Source of the DNA: an uncultured Dorea sp.
Lineage (GTDB): Bacteria; Bacillota; Clostridia; Lachnospirales; Lachnospiraceae
DNA: 23,869 nt
Assembly (NCBI GenBank): GCA_910577685.1
Contig: CAJTOH010000052.1
Location: 1-23,869 of the forward strand
Direction: 5' to 3'
A model generated the notes under the pieces. It saw only the letters and a list, made by a program, of their open reading frames with translations, was not told the DNA's origin and searched no databases. Below are positions 14,593-21,501 of the stretch, in pieces (position 1 is the first letter of the stretch; each line of letters starts with the position of its first letter). The translations under genes were made by a program, and so were the position numbers.

Positions 14593-14754
14593 ATGACGGG
14601 TGAATTGATCAAAGAAGTTAAGCACATTCAGCAGTGTCTTGTGAATAAGGACATGGAAGGCGAGGAATGGGAAGAGAAGATGGAGATGGTTCGCAAGTTA
14701 GAAGACGTGGTTACTTATCTTAAGGATGCCATGGGAAGAGGAATTGAATTCTAA
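14593..14754 (+). CDS. Small acidic hypothetical protein, 53 aa
   Basis: AAAAGGGG lies nine bases before an ATG opening a 53-codon frame that is almost entirely helix-forming and acidic (an NKDMEGEEWEEKMEMVRKLE segment), ending GRGIEF. An in-frame ATG at 14587 is too near the ribosome binding site. The family is not recognised; its composition suggests a small helical hairpin or coiled coil. It lies between the HD-domain gene and repeat copy B and may be transcribed with the HD gene or from the TATAAT-like sequence near 14547. It is too short for default gene finding. Confidence 0.6.
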   Translation: MTGELIKEVKHIQQCLVNKDMEGEEWEEKMEMVRKLEDVVTYLKDAMGRGIEF

Positions 14755-14768
14755 TGATAAAGAATTAA

Positions 14769-14867
14769 GGGGCTGCTGCAATAAGCAGAATGATTACAAG
14801 ATATAGCAGAAAATAGTTTTTCGAAAATGCCATATCTTGTAGAATTTATGCTTAATGCGACAGCCCC
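14769..14867. repeat. Palindromic repeat, copy B (long form)
   Basis: A 99-bp relative of copy A: GGGGCTGCTGCAATAAGCA... at the left, ...TTTATGCTTAATGCGACAGCCCC at the right, with inner arms ACAAGATATAGC and GCCATATCTTGT. Its left part matches copy C almost exactly and its right part copy A. It lies between the convergent 53-residue gene and the methyltransferase gene. Confidence 0.85.
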
Positions 14868-14887
14868 AATATTATATTTTCTACATA

Positions 14888-15745
14888 TTATATTTCCCAC
14901 CTGCCGGAAGCGCCGCATGGAAGGCACAGCCCGGTGCGGCTGACAGGCAGTCCGACCTCCCGGGAAGATACCGACCCATGAAAGCGTTTCAATTCGATGC
15001 TCAGCATATAAGTAAGCACGGCGGGGGCCAGTCCGGTTGTGTAGGAGTTGATCAGAAAGAACAAGGGCTTGTCGGACAGAAGCTTTGCACATAGCTTAAT
15101 CAGCGGATGGACGGCGTCTTCGATCTTCCAGATCTCGCCTTTCGGACCGCGCCCGTAAGAAGGAGGATCCATGATAATAGCGTCATAATGGTTGCCCCGG
15201 CGGATTTCCCGTTCTACAAATTTCACGCAGTCGTCTACCAGCCAGCGGATCGGTTTGTCAGACAGACTGGAAGAAGCGGCGTTTTCTTTTGCCCAGGCGA
15301 CCATGCCCCTGGAGGCGTCTACATGGGTTACATTAGCGCCGGCAGCGGCGGCGGCAAGAGTGGCTCCTCCCGTATAGGCGAATAGATTCAGGACCTTTAC
15401 CGTCCGTCCGGCATTGCGGATCTTATCTGAGAACCAATCCCAGTTTGCGGCCTGTTCAGGAAAGAGTCCGGTATGTTTGAAGCTGAAAGGTTTCAAATTG
15501 AAGGTAAGATTGCGGTAGTGAATCTGCCATTGTTCGGGTAATTGGAAGAATTCCCATTCGCCGCCGCCCTTCTTGCTACGGTGGTAATGCCCGTTTCTGT
15601 GCGTCCAGCCGTCGTCAGCCTTAGGGGTGTCCCATATGACTTGAGGATCCGGACGTACCAGAAGGTAGCGGCCCCAACGCTCCAATTTTTCGCCCTTGCT
15701 GCAATCTATGATCTCGTAATCTTTCCAGTTATCTGCTATCCACAT
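14888..15745 (-). CDS. Class I SAM-dependent methyltransferase (RlmI/RlmK-like)
   Basis: A 285-residue protein of the RlmI/RlmK/YxjB-like group (COG1092), which methylates nucleobases of 23S rRNA in characterised members. The SAM-binding motif I is VLNLFAYTGGATLAAAAAGA around residue 120, motif II is HVDASRGMVAWAKEN, and the catalytic NPPY-type motif appears as IMDPPSYGRGPKG. The C-terminus LPCGASGRWE is typical of the family, so the protein is complete. It lacks the N-terminal PUA domain of E. coli RlmI. The exact rRNA target cannot be read from sequence. Its start faces away from the FMN riboswitch promoter; repeat copy B lies behind its stop codon. Confidence 0.85.
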   Translation of the reverse strand: MWIADNWKDYEIIDCSKGEKLERWGRYLLVRPDPQVIWDTPKADDGWTHRNGHYHRSKKGGGEWEFFQLPEQWQIHYRNLTFNLKPFSFKHTGLFPEQAANWDWFSDKIRNAGRTVKVLNLFAYTGGATLAAAAAGANVTHVDASRGMVAWAKENAASSSLSDKPIRWLVDDCVKFVEREIRRGNHYDAIIMDPPSYGRGPKGEIWKIEDAVHPLIKLCAKLLSDKPLFFLINSYTTGLAPAVLTYMLSIELKRFHGSVSSREVGLPVSRTGLCLPCGASGRWEI

Positions 15746-15826
15746 GATTGTAATTCCTTTCCTTCATTGGCGGTATTTGAGTCTTAGTATAGCTATTTTG
15801 GGGGATAAAATCAAGTGAGAAATATC

Positions 15827-15855
15827 TTGAAATCAAAGGAGTAATAGTCTATAAT
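15827..15855 (+). promoter_or_regulatory. Promoter of the FMN riboswitch-ribU transcript
   Basis: TTGAAA (15827-15832) and TATAAT (15850-15855) with a 17-base spacer, about 20 bases before the conserved riboswitch core. Confidence 0.75.
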
Positions 15856-15874
15856 GATTTTGTAAAATGAATAG

Positions 15875-15999
15875 ATTCTTCGGGGCAGGGTGTGATTCCC
15901 AACCGGCGGTATAGTCCGCGACCCGATACGGATAGAGAATCGTATCGGCTGATCTGGTGAGATTCCGGAACCGACAGTATAGTCTGGATGAGAGAAGGA
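15875..15999 (+). promoter_or_regulatory. FMN riboswitch (RFN element)
   Basis: The conserved RFN elements appear in order: TTCGGGGCAGGGTG, ATTCCCAACCGGCGGT, AGTCCGCGACCC, a variable stem CCGATACG/CGTATCGG, CTGATCTGGTGAGATTCCGG, ACCGACAGTATAGTCTGGATG and AGAGAAGGAT. The opening ATTCTTC pairs with the closing GAAGGAT-type sequence as helix P1. It senses flavin mononucleotide and switches off downstream expression when FMN is plentiful, which fits the ribU riboflavin transporter gene that follows. Confidence 0.95.
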
Positions 16000-16038
16000 T
16001 ATTTTAATAATAACGATATAGAAGATATTATGAAGTTT

Positions 16039-16072
16039 TCCCCGATATTCAAGTATCGGGGATTTCTCTATA
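16039..16072 (+). terminator. Candidate riboswitch expression-platform terminator
   Basis: TCCCCGATA (16039-16047) pairs perfectly with TATCGGGGA (16054-16062) around a six-base loop, followed by TTTCTCTATAT, a mediocre T tract. Its GATA/TATC arms resemble the riboswitch variable stem. A second inverted repeat ATACCGC/GCGGTAT (about 16110-16142) lies closer to ribU and could instead control access to its ribosome binding site. Which one is the switch is not decided. Confidence 0.5.
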
Positions 16073-16170
16073 TATATCAGTATCCGGAACATTTCCGAAG
16101 AAGGATAGATACCGCATAGAGGTTTGGCGAGGCCGGCGGTATATAATTTAGTAAAAAGGAGAGATATGTT

Positions 16171-16800
16171 ATGAGTTCAGATGCAGCGACATCTACAAAG
16201 ACGAGACAAAGGACGAATGTGAGGCGTATGGCGCAGATGGGAATGCTTGCGGCCATATCGGTAGTGCTGATGCTTTTTGAGATTCCGCTGCCGTTCGCGC
16301 CGGCATTTTATGAGATTGATTTCAGTGAAGTTCCGGTTATGGTGGGGTGTTTCTCCATGGGACCTGTTGCGGGAGCGGGGATTGAATTTCTGAAAATCCT
16401 GTTGAACTTCGCTGTCAACGGGACAGATACGGCGGGCGTAGGTGAATGTGCGAATTTTCTGATCGGCTGTTCCTTGGTAGTCCCGGCGGCGGTCATATAT
16501 AAGAGGAGACGGACCAAAGCCGCGGCAGTGATGGGCATGATTATCGGAACCCTCTTTATGACGTTTGTAGGCTGTTTTTTAAATGCATTTATATTGTTGC
16601 CTGCCTATGCCAAGGCTTTTGGGATGCCGATGGATGCGTTGATAGGAATGGGATCGGCTGTAAACAGTCATATTACGAATCTGGCGACGTTCGCAATATT
16701 TGCGGTAGCTCCGTTTAATCTGTTAAAAGGTTTTTTAGTATCTGTGATTGTATTGCTCATTTATAAGAAGATCAGTCCGATTTTAAAGGGTTGTATGTAG
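16171..16800 (+). CDS. ribU: Riboflavin ECF transporter substrate-binding component RibU
   Basis: This is the membrane S-component that captures riboflavin and works with the shared energy-coupling module (EcfA, EcfA', EcfT), which is encoded elsewhere. The 209-residue protein has about six hydrophobic segments. Family features include the N-terminal RRMAQMGMLAAISVVLMLFE helix, the EIPLPFAP and YEIDFSEVPVMVG segments that line the flavin site, and FLKILLNFAVNGTDTAGVGE. Control by the FMN riboswitch upstream supports the substrate strongly. The start follows AAAAAGGAGAG; an out-of-place ATG six bases upstream at 16165 is in frame but too close to the ribosome binding site. Confidence 0.92.
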   Translation: MSSDAATSTKTRQRTNVRRMAQMGMLAAISVVLMLFEIPLPFAPAFYEIDFSEVPVMVGCFSMGPVAGAGIEFLKILLNFAVNGTDTAGVGECANFLIGCSLVVPAAVIYKRRRTKAAAVMGMIIGTLFMTFVGCFLNAFILLPAYAKAFGMPMDALIGMGSAVNSHITNLATFAIFAVAPFNLLKGFLVSVIVLLIYKKISPILKGCM

Positions 16801-16820
16801 ATAGTATTTTTCCGCGCAAA

Positions 16821-16858
16821 GGGGCTGTTGCAATAAGCAGAATGATTGCAACAGCCCC
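16821..16858. repeat. Palindromic repeat, copy C (short form)
   Basis: GGGGCTGTTGCAAT (16821-16834) and ATTGCAACAGCCCC (16845-16858) are perfect 14-bp complements with a 10-base loop AAGCAGAATG. It shares the left 23 bases or so of copies A and B, but the inner arms are missing and the right arm is the exact complement of the left. TGTTTTG follows. It lies between ribU and the convergent glyoxalase gene and should end transcription from both. Confidence 0.9.
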
Positions 16859-16924
16859 TGTTTTGTCATGAATTCCTTTAGGATATGGCCTGTGTCATTT
16901 GACTAAAGGTAAATGTCCGGCGCA

Positions 16925-17293
16925 CTAAGACGCAGGGCAGATTTCGATCCAGTACCCGTCCGGGTCATTGATAAAATAGATGCCCATCTCCGGATTCTCG
17001 AAGCATACGCAGTCCATCTCTCTGTGGAGCGCCAGCGCGGCGTCCATGTCGTCTGCATGAAATGCAAGATGGAATTCATTGTCTCCGAGGTTGTAAGGCC
17101 TGTCCATGTCGCGAAGCCAAGTGAGTTCCAGGAGGTGGGGCGTCGTGTTGTCGCCGAGAAATACCAGTTTAAAACTGCCGTCGTCGGCTTCCATTTCTTT
17201 TGAGACCGTGAGCCCAAGGGCTTTTTTGTAGAATTCGATAGATTTTTCCAGATCCAGTACGTTGATATTGTTGTGGTAAAAGGTAAATTTCAT
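16925..17293 (-). CDS. Glyoxalase I-like (VOC superfamily) protein
   Basis: A 122-residue protein of the vicinal oxygen chelate fold, two repeats of the paired beta-alpha-beta-beta-beta unit. The four metal ligands of bacterial glyoxalase I are all present: His7, Glu56 (LLELTW), His75 (EFHLAF) and Glu117 (YWIEICP), and the C-terminal DPDGYWIEI signature is typical. It probably converts the methylglyoxal-thiol adduct to a lactoyl-thioester, although clostridia often lack glutathione, so the thiol partner is uncertain. Other VOC functions are not excluded. It has its own minus-strand promoter and GGAGGAG ribosome binding site. Confidence 0.85.
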   Translation of the reverse strand: MKFTFYHNNINVLDLEKSIEFYKKALGLTVSKEMEADDGSFKLVFLGDNTTPHLLELTWLRDMDRPYNLGDNEFHLAFHADDMDAALALHREMDCVCFENPEMGIYFINDPDGYWIEICPAS

Positions 17294-17313
17294 GCGAGTC
17301 TCCTCCTATTGTG

Positions 17314-17341
17314 ATTATATATGGCAACTTCAAGATTGCAA
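17314..17341 (-). promoter_or_regulatory. Promoter of the glyoxalase-like gene
   Basis: On the minus strand TTGCAA (17341-17336) and TATAAT (17319-17314) are 16 bases apart, with a leader of about 15 to 20 bases to the start codon. Confidence 0.6.
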
Positions 17342-17378
17342 ATTAAGTATATCATGAGTAGCGGAAGAAGGAAAGATA

Positions 17379-17387
17379 TGATATAAT
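17379..17387 (+). promoter_or_regulatory. Extended -10 promoter of the tsaE operon
   Basis: TGATATAAT at 17379-17387 is an extended -10 box; no good -35 hexamer is seen at 17 bases. It would start a transcript about 60 bases upstream of tsaE, with TATTTTTAGAGAGGA as leader. Confidence 0.55.
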
Positions 17388-17454
17388 GATGGGACGGAAA
17401 CAGTAACAACAATGAATCAGGTTATGAGATATATTTTTAGAGAGGATATTTCAT

Positions 17455-17880
17455 ATGGTAATAGAAACGAACGCTGAGCGGGAGACGTATGAGCTGGGTG
17501 TTAAGTTAGGAGAAAAGTCTCGGGCGGGACAGGTGTATACGCTGGTCGGAGACCTGGGAGTGGGAAAGACGGTGTTTACTAAGGGGCTTGCCGCAGGACT
17601 TGGGATTGCGGAGCCTGTCAGCAGCCCTACATTTACCATTGTACAGATATATGAGGAAGGGCGTTTGCCCTTCTATCATTTTGACGTTTACCGGATCGGC
17701 GATGTAGAAGAGATGGAAGAGATCGGATATGAGGATTATGTTTACGGCGAAGGGGTGTGCCTGATCGAGTGGGCGGATCTGATCGAAGAGCTTCTGCCGG
17801 AGCATTATACGGAAGTAAAGATAGAGAAGAATTTGGAAAATGGGTTCGATTATCGGAGGATTAGCATATGCGAATATTAG
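17455..17880 (+). CDS. tsaE: tRNA t6A biosynthesis ATPase TsaE
   Basis: TsaE is the ATPase that works with TsaB and TsaD to transfer threonylcarbamoyl to adenosine 37 of ANN-decoding tRNAs. The 141-residue protein has Walker A GDLGVGKT (residues 32-39), the family motif SSPTFTIVQIYE, HFDVYRI with the conserved Asp and Tyr, and IEWADLIEELLP near the end. The length matches the family. It starts the operon and overlaps tsaB by 13 bases. The fourth partner, TsaC/Sua5, which makes threonylcarbamoyl-AMP, is not in the window. Confidence 0.95.
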   Translation: MVIETNAERETYELGVKLGEKSRAGQVYTLVGDLGVGKTVFTKGLAAGLGIAEPVSSPTFTIVQIYEEGRLPFYHFDVYRIGDVEEMEEIGYEDYVYGEGVCLIEWADLIEELLPEHYTEVKIEKNLENGFDYRRISICEY

Positions 17881-18593
17881 CATTGGATAGTTCCGGGCTT
17901 GTCGCCAGCGCGGCGGTTGTGGAGGCTGGCGTGATTGATGAGATAACGATTGCGGAATACACGGTGAATTATAAGAAGACTCACTCCCAGACACTGCTTC
18001 CGATGCTGGATGAAGTGGCAGGAATGATAGATCTTGATTTGAAAACCATAGACGCCATTGCAGTAGCGGGAGGGCCGGGATCTTTTACGGGCCTGCGCAT
18101 CGGTTCGGCCACGGCAAAGGGATTGGGAATGGCGCTTAACAAACCGCTGATTCATGTGCCGACATTGGAGGGGCTTGCGTACAATTTATGCGGTACGCAC
18201 AAGATTGTGTGTCCGATTATGGATGCCCGAAGAGGGCAGGTGTATACAGGGATCTATGAATTTGAGGGAAATGATTTGCAGGTGATTGAGGATCAGACGG
18301 CGGTAAGTATAGAGGAGCTTGGCGAGAAGCTTAGTATATTTGACAGAGAGATTGTTTTTCTGGGAGATGGAGTTTCGGTATATTGCGAGGCGTTGGCGGA
18401 GCGGATTATGGTGGGAAAGAGAATTTCCTTTGCGCCTGCGCATATGAACCGTCAGCGGGCGGCGTCGGTAGGCGCGCTTGCAATCCGGTATTATAGGGCG
18501 GGGAAGACGGAATCGGCGGCAGAACATCAGCCGGATTATCTTCGTGTTTCTCAGGCTGAGCGAGAGAGAAAGGAGAGGTTAGGACATGATTAG
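17868..18593 (+). CDS. tsaB: tRNA t6A biosynthesis protein TsaB
   Basis: TsaB is an inactive paralogue of TsaD that dimerises with it as a scaffold. The 241-residue protein has the ASKHA N-terminal strand ILALDSSGLVASAAVV and the family hallmark GGPGSFTGLRIGSATAKG around residues 66-83. The C-terminus YLRVSQAERE is typical. Its ATG lies within the end of tsaE in another frame and its end overlaps the threonine aldolase start by eight bases, so translation of the first three genes is coupled. Confidence 0.94.
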   Translation: MRILALDSSGLVASAAVVEAGVIDEITIAEYTVNYKKTHSQTLLPMLDEVAGMIDLDLKTIDAIAVAGGPGSFTGLRIGSATAKGLGMALNKPLIHVPTLEGLAYNLCGTHKIVCPIMDARRGQVYTGIYEFEGNDLQVIEDQTAVSIEELGEKLSIFDREIVFLGDGVSVYCEALAERIMVGKRISFAPAHMNRQRAASVGALAIRYYRAGKTESAAEHQPDYLRVSQAERERKERLGHD

Positions 18594-19620
18594 ATTCGAA
18601 TGTGACTACTTGGAGGGAGCGCATCCGCGGATTTTAAAAAGATTGGAAGAGACTAACTTTGAGCAGACGCCGGGGTATGGTACGGATCCGTATTGTGCCT
18701 GCGCACGGGAGAAGATTAAGGAATTATGCGGGGGCGCGGATGTTGACGTACATTTTCTTGTCGGAGGCACCCAGACGAATTTTACCGTGATAAGTGCGGT
18801 TTTGCGGCCGCATCAGGGCGTGTTGGCGGCGTCGACAGGGCATATCAATGTTCATGAGACAGGCGCGGTTGAGGCGGTGGGACACAAGGTCTTAGCCCTT
18901 CCCAGCGAGGACGGCAAGATTAGAGCGCGGCAGATACAAAAGGCGTACGAAGATCATTGGAATGACAGCGAGCATGAGCATGTTGTCCAGCCGGGTATGG
19001 TATATATTTCACAGCCGACGGAGAATGGGACACTCTACAGTAAAGAAGAATTACAGGCGCTGCATGAGGTGTGCCGTGAGCTGTCGCTTCCGCTTTTTAT
19101 GGATGGGGCAAGGCTTGGCTATGGATTAATGTCGGAGGCGAATGATCTTACCTTAGAGGATATTGCGGGATTGACGGATGTATTTTACATTGGCGGCACG
19201 AAGGTAGGGGCTTTGTTCGGTGAGGCGGTAGTTATATCGAATCCCCTGTATAAGAGGGATTTCCGTTATCTCATCAAGCAGCACGGCGGCATGTTTGCGA
19301 AAGGACGGCTGCTGGGCCTTCAGTTTGAAACGCTTTTTACGGACGGAGTCTATTTTGAGATTGCAAAGTATGCGGATGAACTCGCCATGAGGCTTAGGGA
19401 GGGGTTTGTAAAGAAGGGGTATCGGCTCCTGTTTGATTCGTATACGAATCAGCAGTTCCCGATTCTGCCCAATGAACACGTGGAGAAGCTGAAAGAAAAG
19501 TATTCATTTGCATTTTGGGAGGCGGTCGGCGAATCACACAGCGCGGTTCGGTTCTGCACTAGCTGGGCGACGAAGGAAGAGGCTGTGGAGGAACTGCTTA
19601 GGGATATCGAGGCGTTGTGA
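18586..19620 (+). CDS. ltaE: Low-specificity L-threonine aldolase-like PLP enzyme
   Basis: A 344-residue fold-type I PLP enzyme of the beta-eliminating lyase family. It probably cleaves L-threonine or allo-threonine to glycine and acetaldehyde. The PLP lysine is Lys206 in YIGGTKVGALFGEA, the cofactor-binding aspartate is in LFMDGARLGYG, and the substrate-side segment FLVGGTQTN and the STGHINVHETGA stretch are typical. AAGGAGAGG lies before the ATG. It overlaps tsaB by eight bases and is followed by rimI after one base, an unusual position for a threonine-consuming enzyme in the middle of the t6A operon. A related aldolase specificity is possible. Confidence 0.88.
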   Translation: MIRFECDYLEGAHPRILKRLEETNFEQTPGYGTDPYCACAREKIKELCGGADVDVHFLVGGTQTNFTVISAVLRPHQGVLAASTGHINVHETGAVEAVGHKVLALPSEDGKIRARQIQKAYEDHWNDSEHEHVVQPGMVYISQPTENGTLYSKEELQALHEVCRELSLPLFMDGARLGYGLMSEANDLTLEDIAGLTDVFYIGGTKVGALFGEAVVISNPLYKRDFRYLIKQHGGMFAKGRLLGLQFETLFTDGVYFEIAKYADELAMRLREGFVKKGYRLLFDSYTNQQFPILPNEHVEKLKEKYSFAFWEAVGESHSAVRFCTSWATKEEAVEELLRDIEAL

Positions 19621-19621
19621 T

Positions 19622-20155
19622 ATGCCGAAAGAAGAGCTGGTAATCCGGGAAGTACGAAGCGGGCAGGAAGATGAAATTAACGATTTGGCATCCATGGAAA
19701 GAAGCATATTTACGGACGCATGGTCAAAAAGGGCGATTCAGGAGACGCTGGGGCAGAATCACAGTGCGGCGCTCGGCATATGGAAAGGGGATTTTCTTGC
19801 CGGATATGTAATTATGTATTACGCGGCGGATGAAGGCGAGATTGCGCGGATTGCAGTCGAGCCGTCGAGCCGCCGTCAGGGGGTTGCCGGCAGGTTATTT
19901 GAACGGTTGGTTAGTATATGTGAGGGAAAAGGGATTAGGCGTCTCATGCTTGAGGTCAGACAAAATAATGAGGCGGCTCTGTCTTTCTATAAGAAGTATG
20001 GATTTGCGGTAGACGGAGTTCGGAAGAATTATTATACCAATCCCTGCGAGGATGCAATCTTAATGAGCAAGATGCTGCAGTTAGAAGGGACTGTAGGCGA
20101 ATGTACGGGCGAATGTGAGAATTTTGATTTTATGGAAGATTCATGGCAGGTATGA
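19622..20155 (+). CDS. rimI: Ribosomal protein S18 alanine N-acetyltransferase RimI
   Basis: A GNAT enzyme that acetylates the N-terminus of ribosomal protein S18 in model bacteria, very often encoded next to tsaB and tsaD. Residues 1 to about 150 hold the fold: the acetyl-CoA motif IARIAVEPSSRRQGVAGRLF and the C-terminal ALSFYKKYGFAVDGVRKNYY, a RimI hallmark. The 177 residues include an acidic tail of about 25 residues (VGECTGECENFDFMEDSW) beyond the usual end near 150. The ATG at 19622 overlaps almost directly with the aldolase stop codon; the open frame extends upstream, but that part is a shadow of the aldolase gene. Confidence 0.9.
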   Translation: MPKEELVIREVRSGQEDEINDLASMERSIFTDAWSKRAIQETLGQNHSAALGIWKGDFLAGYVIMYYAADEGEIARIAVEPSSRRQGVAGRLFERLVSICEGKGIRRLMLEVRQNNEAALSFYKKYGFAVDGVRKNYYTNPCEDAILMSKMLQLEGTVGECTGECENFDFMEDSWQV

Positions 20156-20290
20156 CAGCAGTTCCCACTGGAAAGCGGAATGAGAAGAAGATATAATGTA
20201 GGCGTGACAAGAAGGAAGAAGTATCTTGCGTATGATTTTGTCTCTAGCGGACGATTACGCGGATCACAGGATACCGATAGGAGGAATTGT

Positions 20291-20518
20291 ATGCGCCAGT
20301 ATAGAACAGAGTTAGAGAAAGTAGAGAACGTAGAGAAGATTATCTGTAATAAATGCGGGAAAGAGATTCTGGTACACAGAGGGGTTCCCCAGGAGGATGT
20401 GCTCGAAGTGGAGAAACGCTGGGGATATCATTCCGGAAAAGATAATCAGGTAGACCGGTTTGATCTGTGCGAGGACTGTTACGATGAGCTGGTGGGAAGT
20501 TTTCTAATTAAAGTGTAG
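20291..20518 (+). CDS. Small zinc-ribbon-like hypothetical protein, 75 aa
   Basis: AGGAGG ends seven bases before the ATG at 20291. The 75-residue product contains two paired cysteine motifs, IICNKCGKE (around residues 18-21) and LCEDCYDEL (around 58-61), which could bind one zinc ion as a ribbon, with a mixed basic and acidic middle. The function is unknown. It lies between rimI and rnz in a tRNA-processing cluster; that is only circumstantial evidence for a role with RNA or ribosomes. The upstream 135 bases (20156-20290) hold no other gene. An in-frame extension to 20180 lacks a ribosome binding site and is not used. Confidence 0.7.
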   Translation: MRQYRTELEKVENVEKIICNKCGKEILVHRGVPQEDVLEVEKRWGYHSGKDNQVDRFDLCEDCYDELVGSFLIKV

Positions 20519-20574
20519 GAACGGAATGTAGATAGTTTTCTGTAAATAGACAGAATATAAGACAGAGGTAGGAT

Positions 20575-21483
20575 ATGTTAGATGTGTGTTTGTTAGGAAC
20601 AGGGGGAATGATGCCGCTGCCGTATCGTTGGCTGACTGCGCTTATGGTACGGTACAATGGCAGCAGTATTTTGATCGACTGCGGGGAAGGAACGCAGATT
20701 GCTATCAAGGAGAAGGGATGGAGCTTCAAACCAATCGACGTGATCTGTTTCACCCATTATCACGGAGACCATATCAGCGGTCTCCCGGGGCTGCTTCTCA
20801 CAATGGGAAATGCGGAGCGGACGGAGACTTTGACGCTTGTAGGCCCCAAAGGTCTTGAGCGTGTGGTGAAGGCTCTGCGGGTGATTGCCCCGGAGCTGCC
20901 CTTTCCTATCAAATATATAGAGATTACAGAGCCGGAGCAGACATTCGAGATGAATGGCTACCGGCTTAAAGCATTTCGGGTCAATCATAACGTCCTGTGT
21001 TACGGTTATACATTGGAGATTGACCGGGCCGGCAAATTTGACGTTGACCGGGCCAATGCCGCTGGGATTCCCCAGAGGTATTGGGGTATCTTGCAGAAGG
21101 GTGAGACGGTGGAGGCGGAAGGTAATCTTTACACTCCGGATATGGTACTTGGGCCGGTGAGAAAGGGGCTTAAGATTGCATACTGTACGGATACAAGACC
21201 GACGGATTCGATCAGGAAGAATGTCGCCGGTTCAGACCTGTTTGTCTGCGAGGGAATGTACGGGGAGAAAGATAAGCTTAAGAAAGCGAAAGAATATAAG
21301 CATATGACATTTTGTGAGGCGGCGCAGCTCGCGAAGGAAGCTGAGGTCAACGAGATGTGGCTGACTCATTACAGTCCGTCTTTGACGAAACCGGAGGAGT
21401 ATATGGACGAGGTGCGGGCAATATTTCCGCAGACGGTCGCCGCAAAAGACAGGCGTTCGGCAGAACTTGTATTTTCAGATTAA
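20575..21483 (+). CDS. rnz: Ribonuclease Z-like MBL-fold hydrolase
   Basis: RNase Z cuts precursor tRNAs at the discriminator base, which is required when CCA is not encoded. The 302 residues match the short bacterial form (about 307). The zinc-binding motif is THYHGDHISGLPGLL with His61, His63, Asp65 and His66; further ligands lie in the NHNVLCYGYTLE segment, CTDTRPTD and THYSPS near the C-terminus. The usual HxHGDH reads HYHGDH. Substrate recognition features are less certain, so another MBL-fold RNA hydrolase is possible. Operon context with tsaD and the CCA-less tRNA-Ser fits RNase Z. Confidence 0.87.
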   Translation: MLDVCLLGTGGMMPLPYRWLTALMVRYNGSSILIDCGEGTQIAIKEKGWSFKPIDVICFTHYHGDHISGLPGLLLTMGNAERTETLTLVGPKGLERVVKALRVIAPELPFPIKYIEITEPEQTFEMNGYRLKAFRVNHNVLCYGYTLEIDRAGKFDVDRANAAGIPQRYWGILQKGETVEAEGNLYTPDMVLGPVRKGLKIAYCTDTRPTDSIRKNVAGSDLFVCEGMYGEKDKLKKAKEYKHMTFCEAAQLAKEAEVNEMWLTHYSPSLTKPEEYMDEVRAIFPQTVAAKDRRSAELVFSD

Positions 21484-21501
21484 CGAAGTGAGGAAATGAA
21501 T

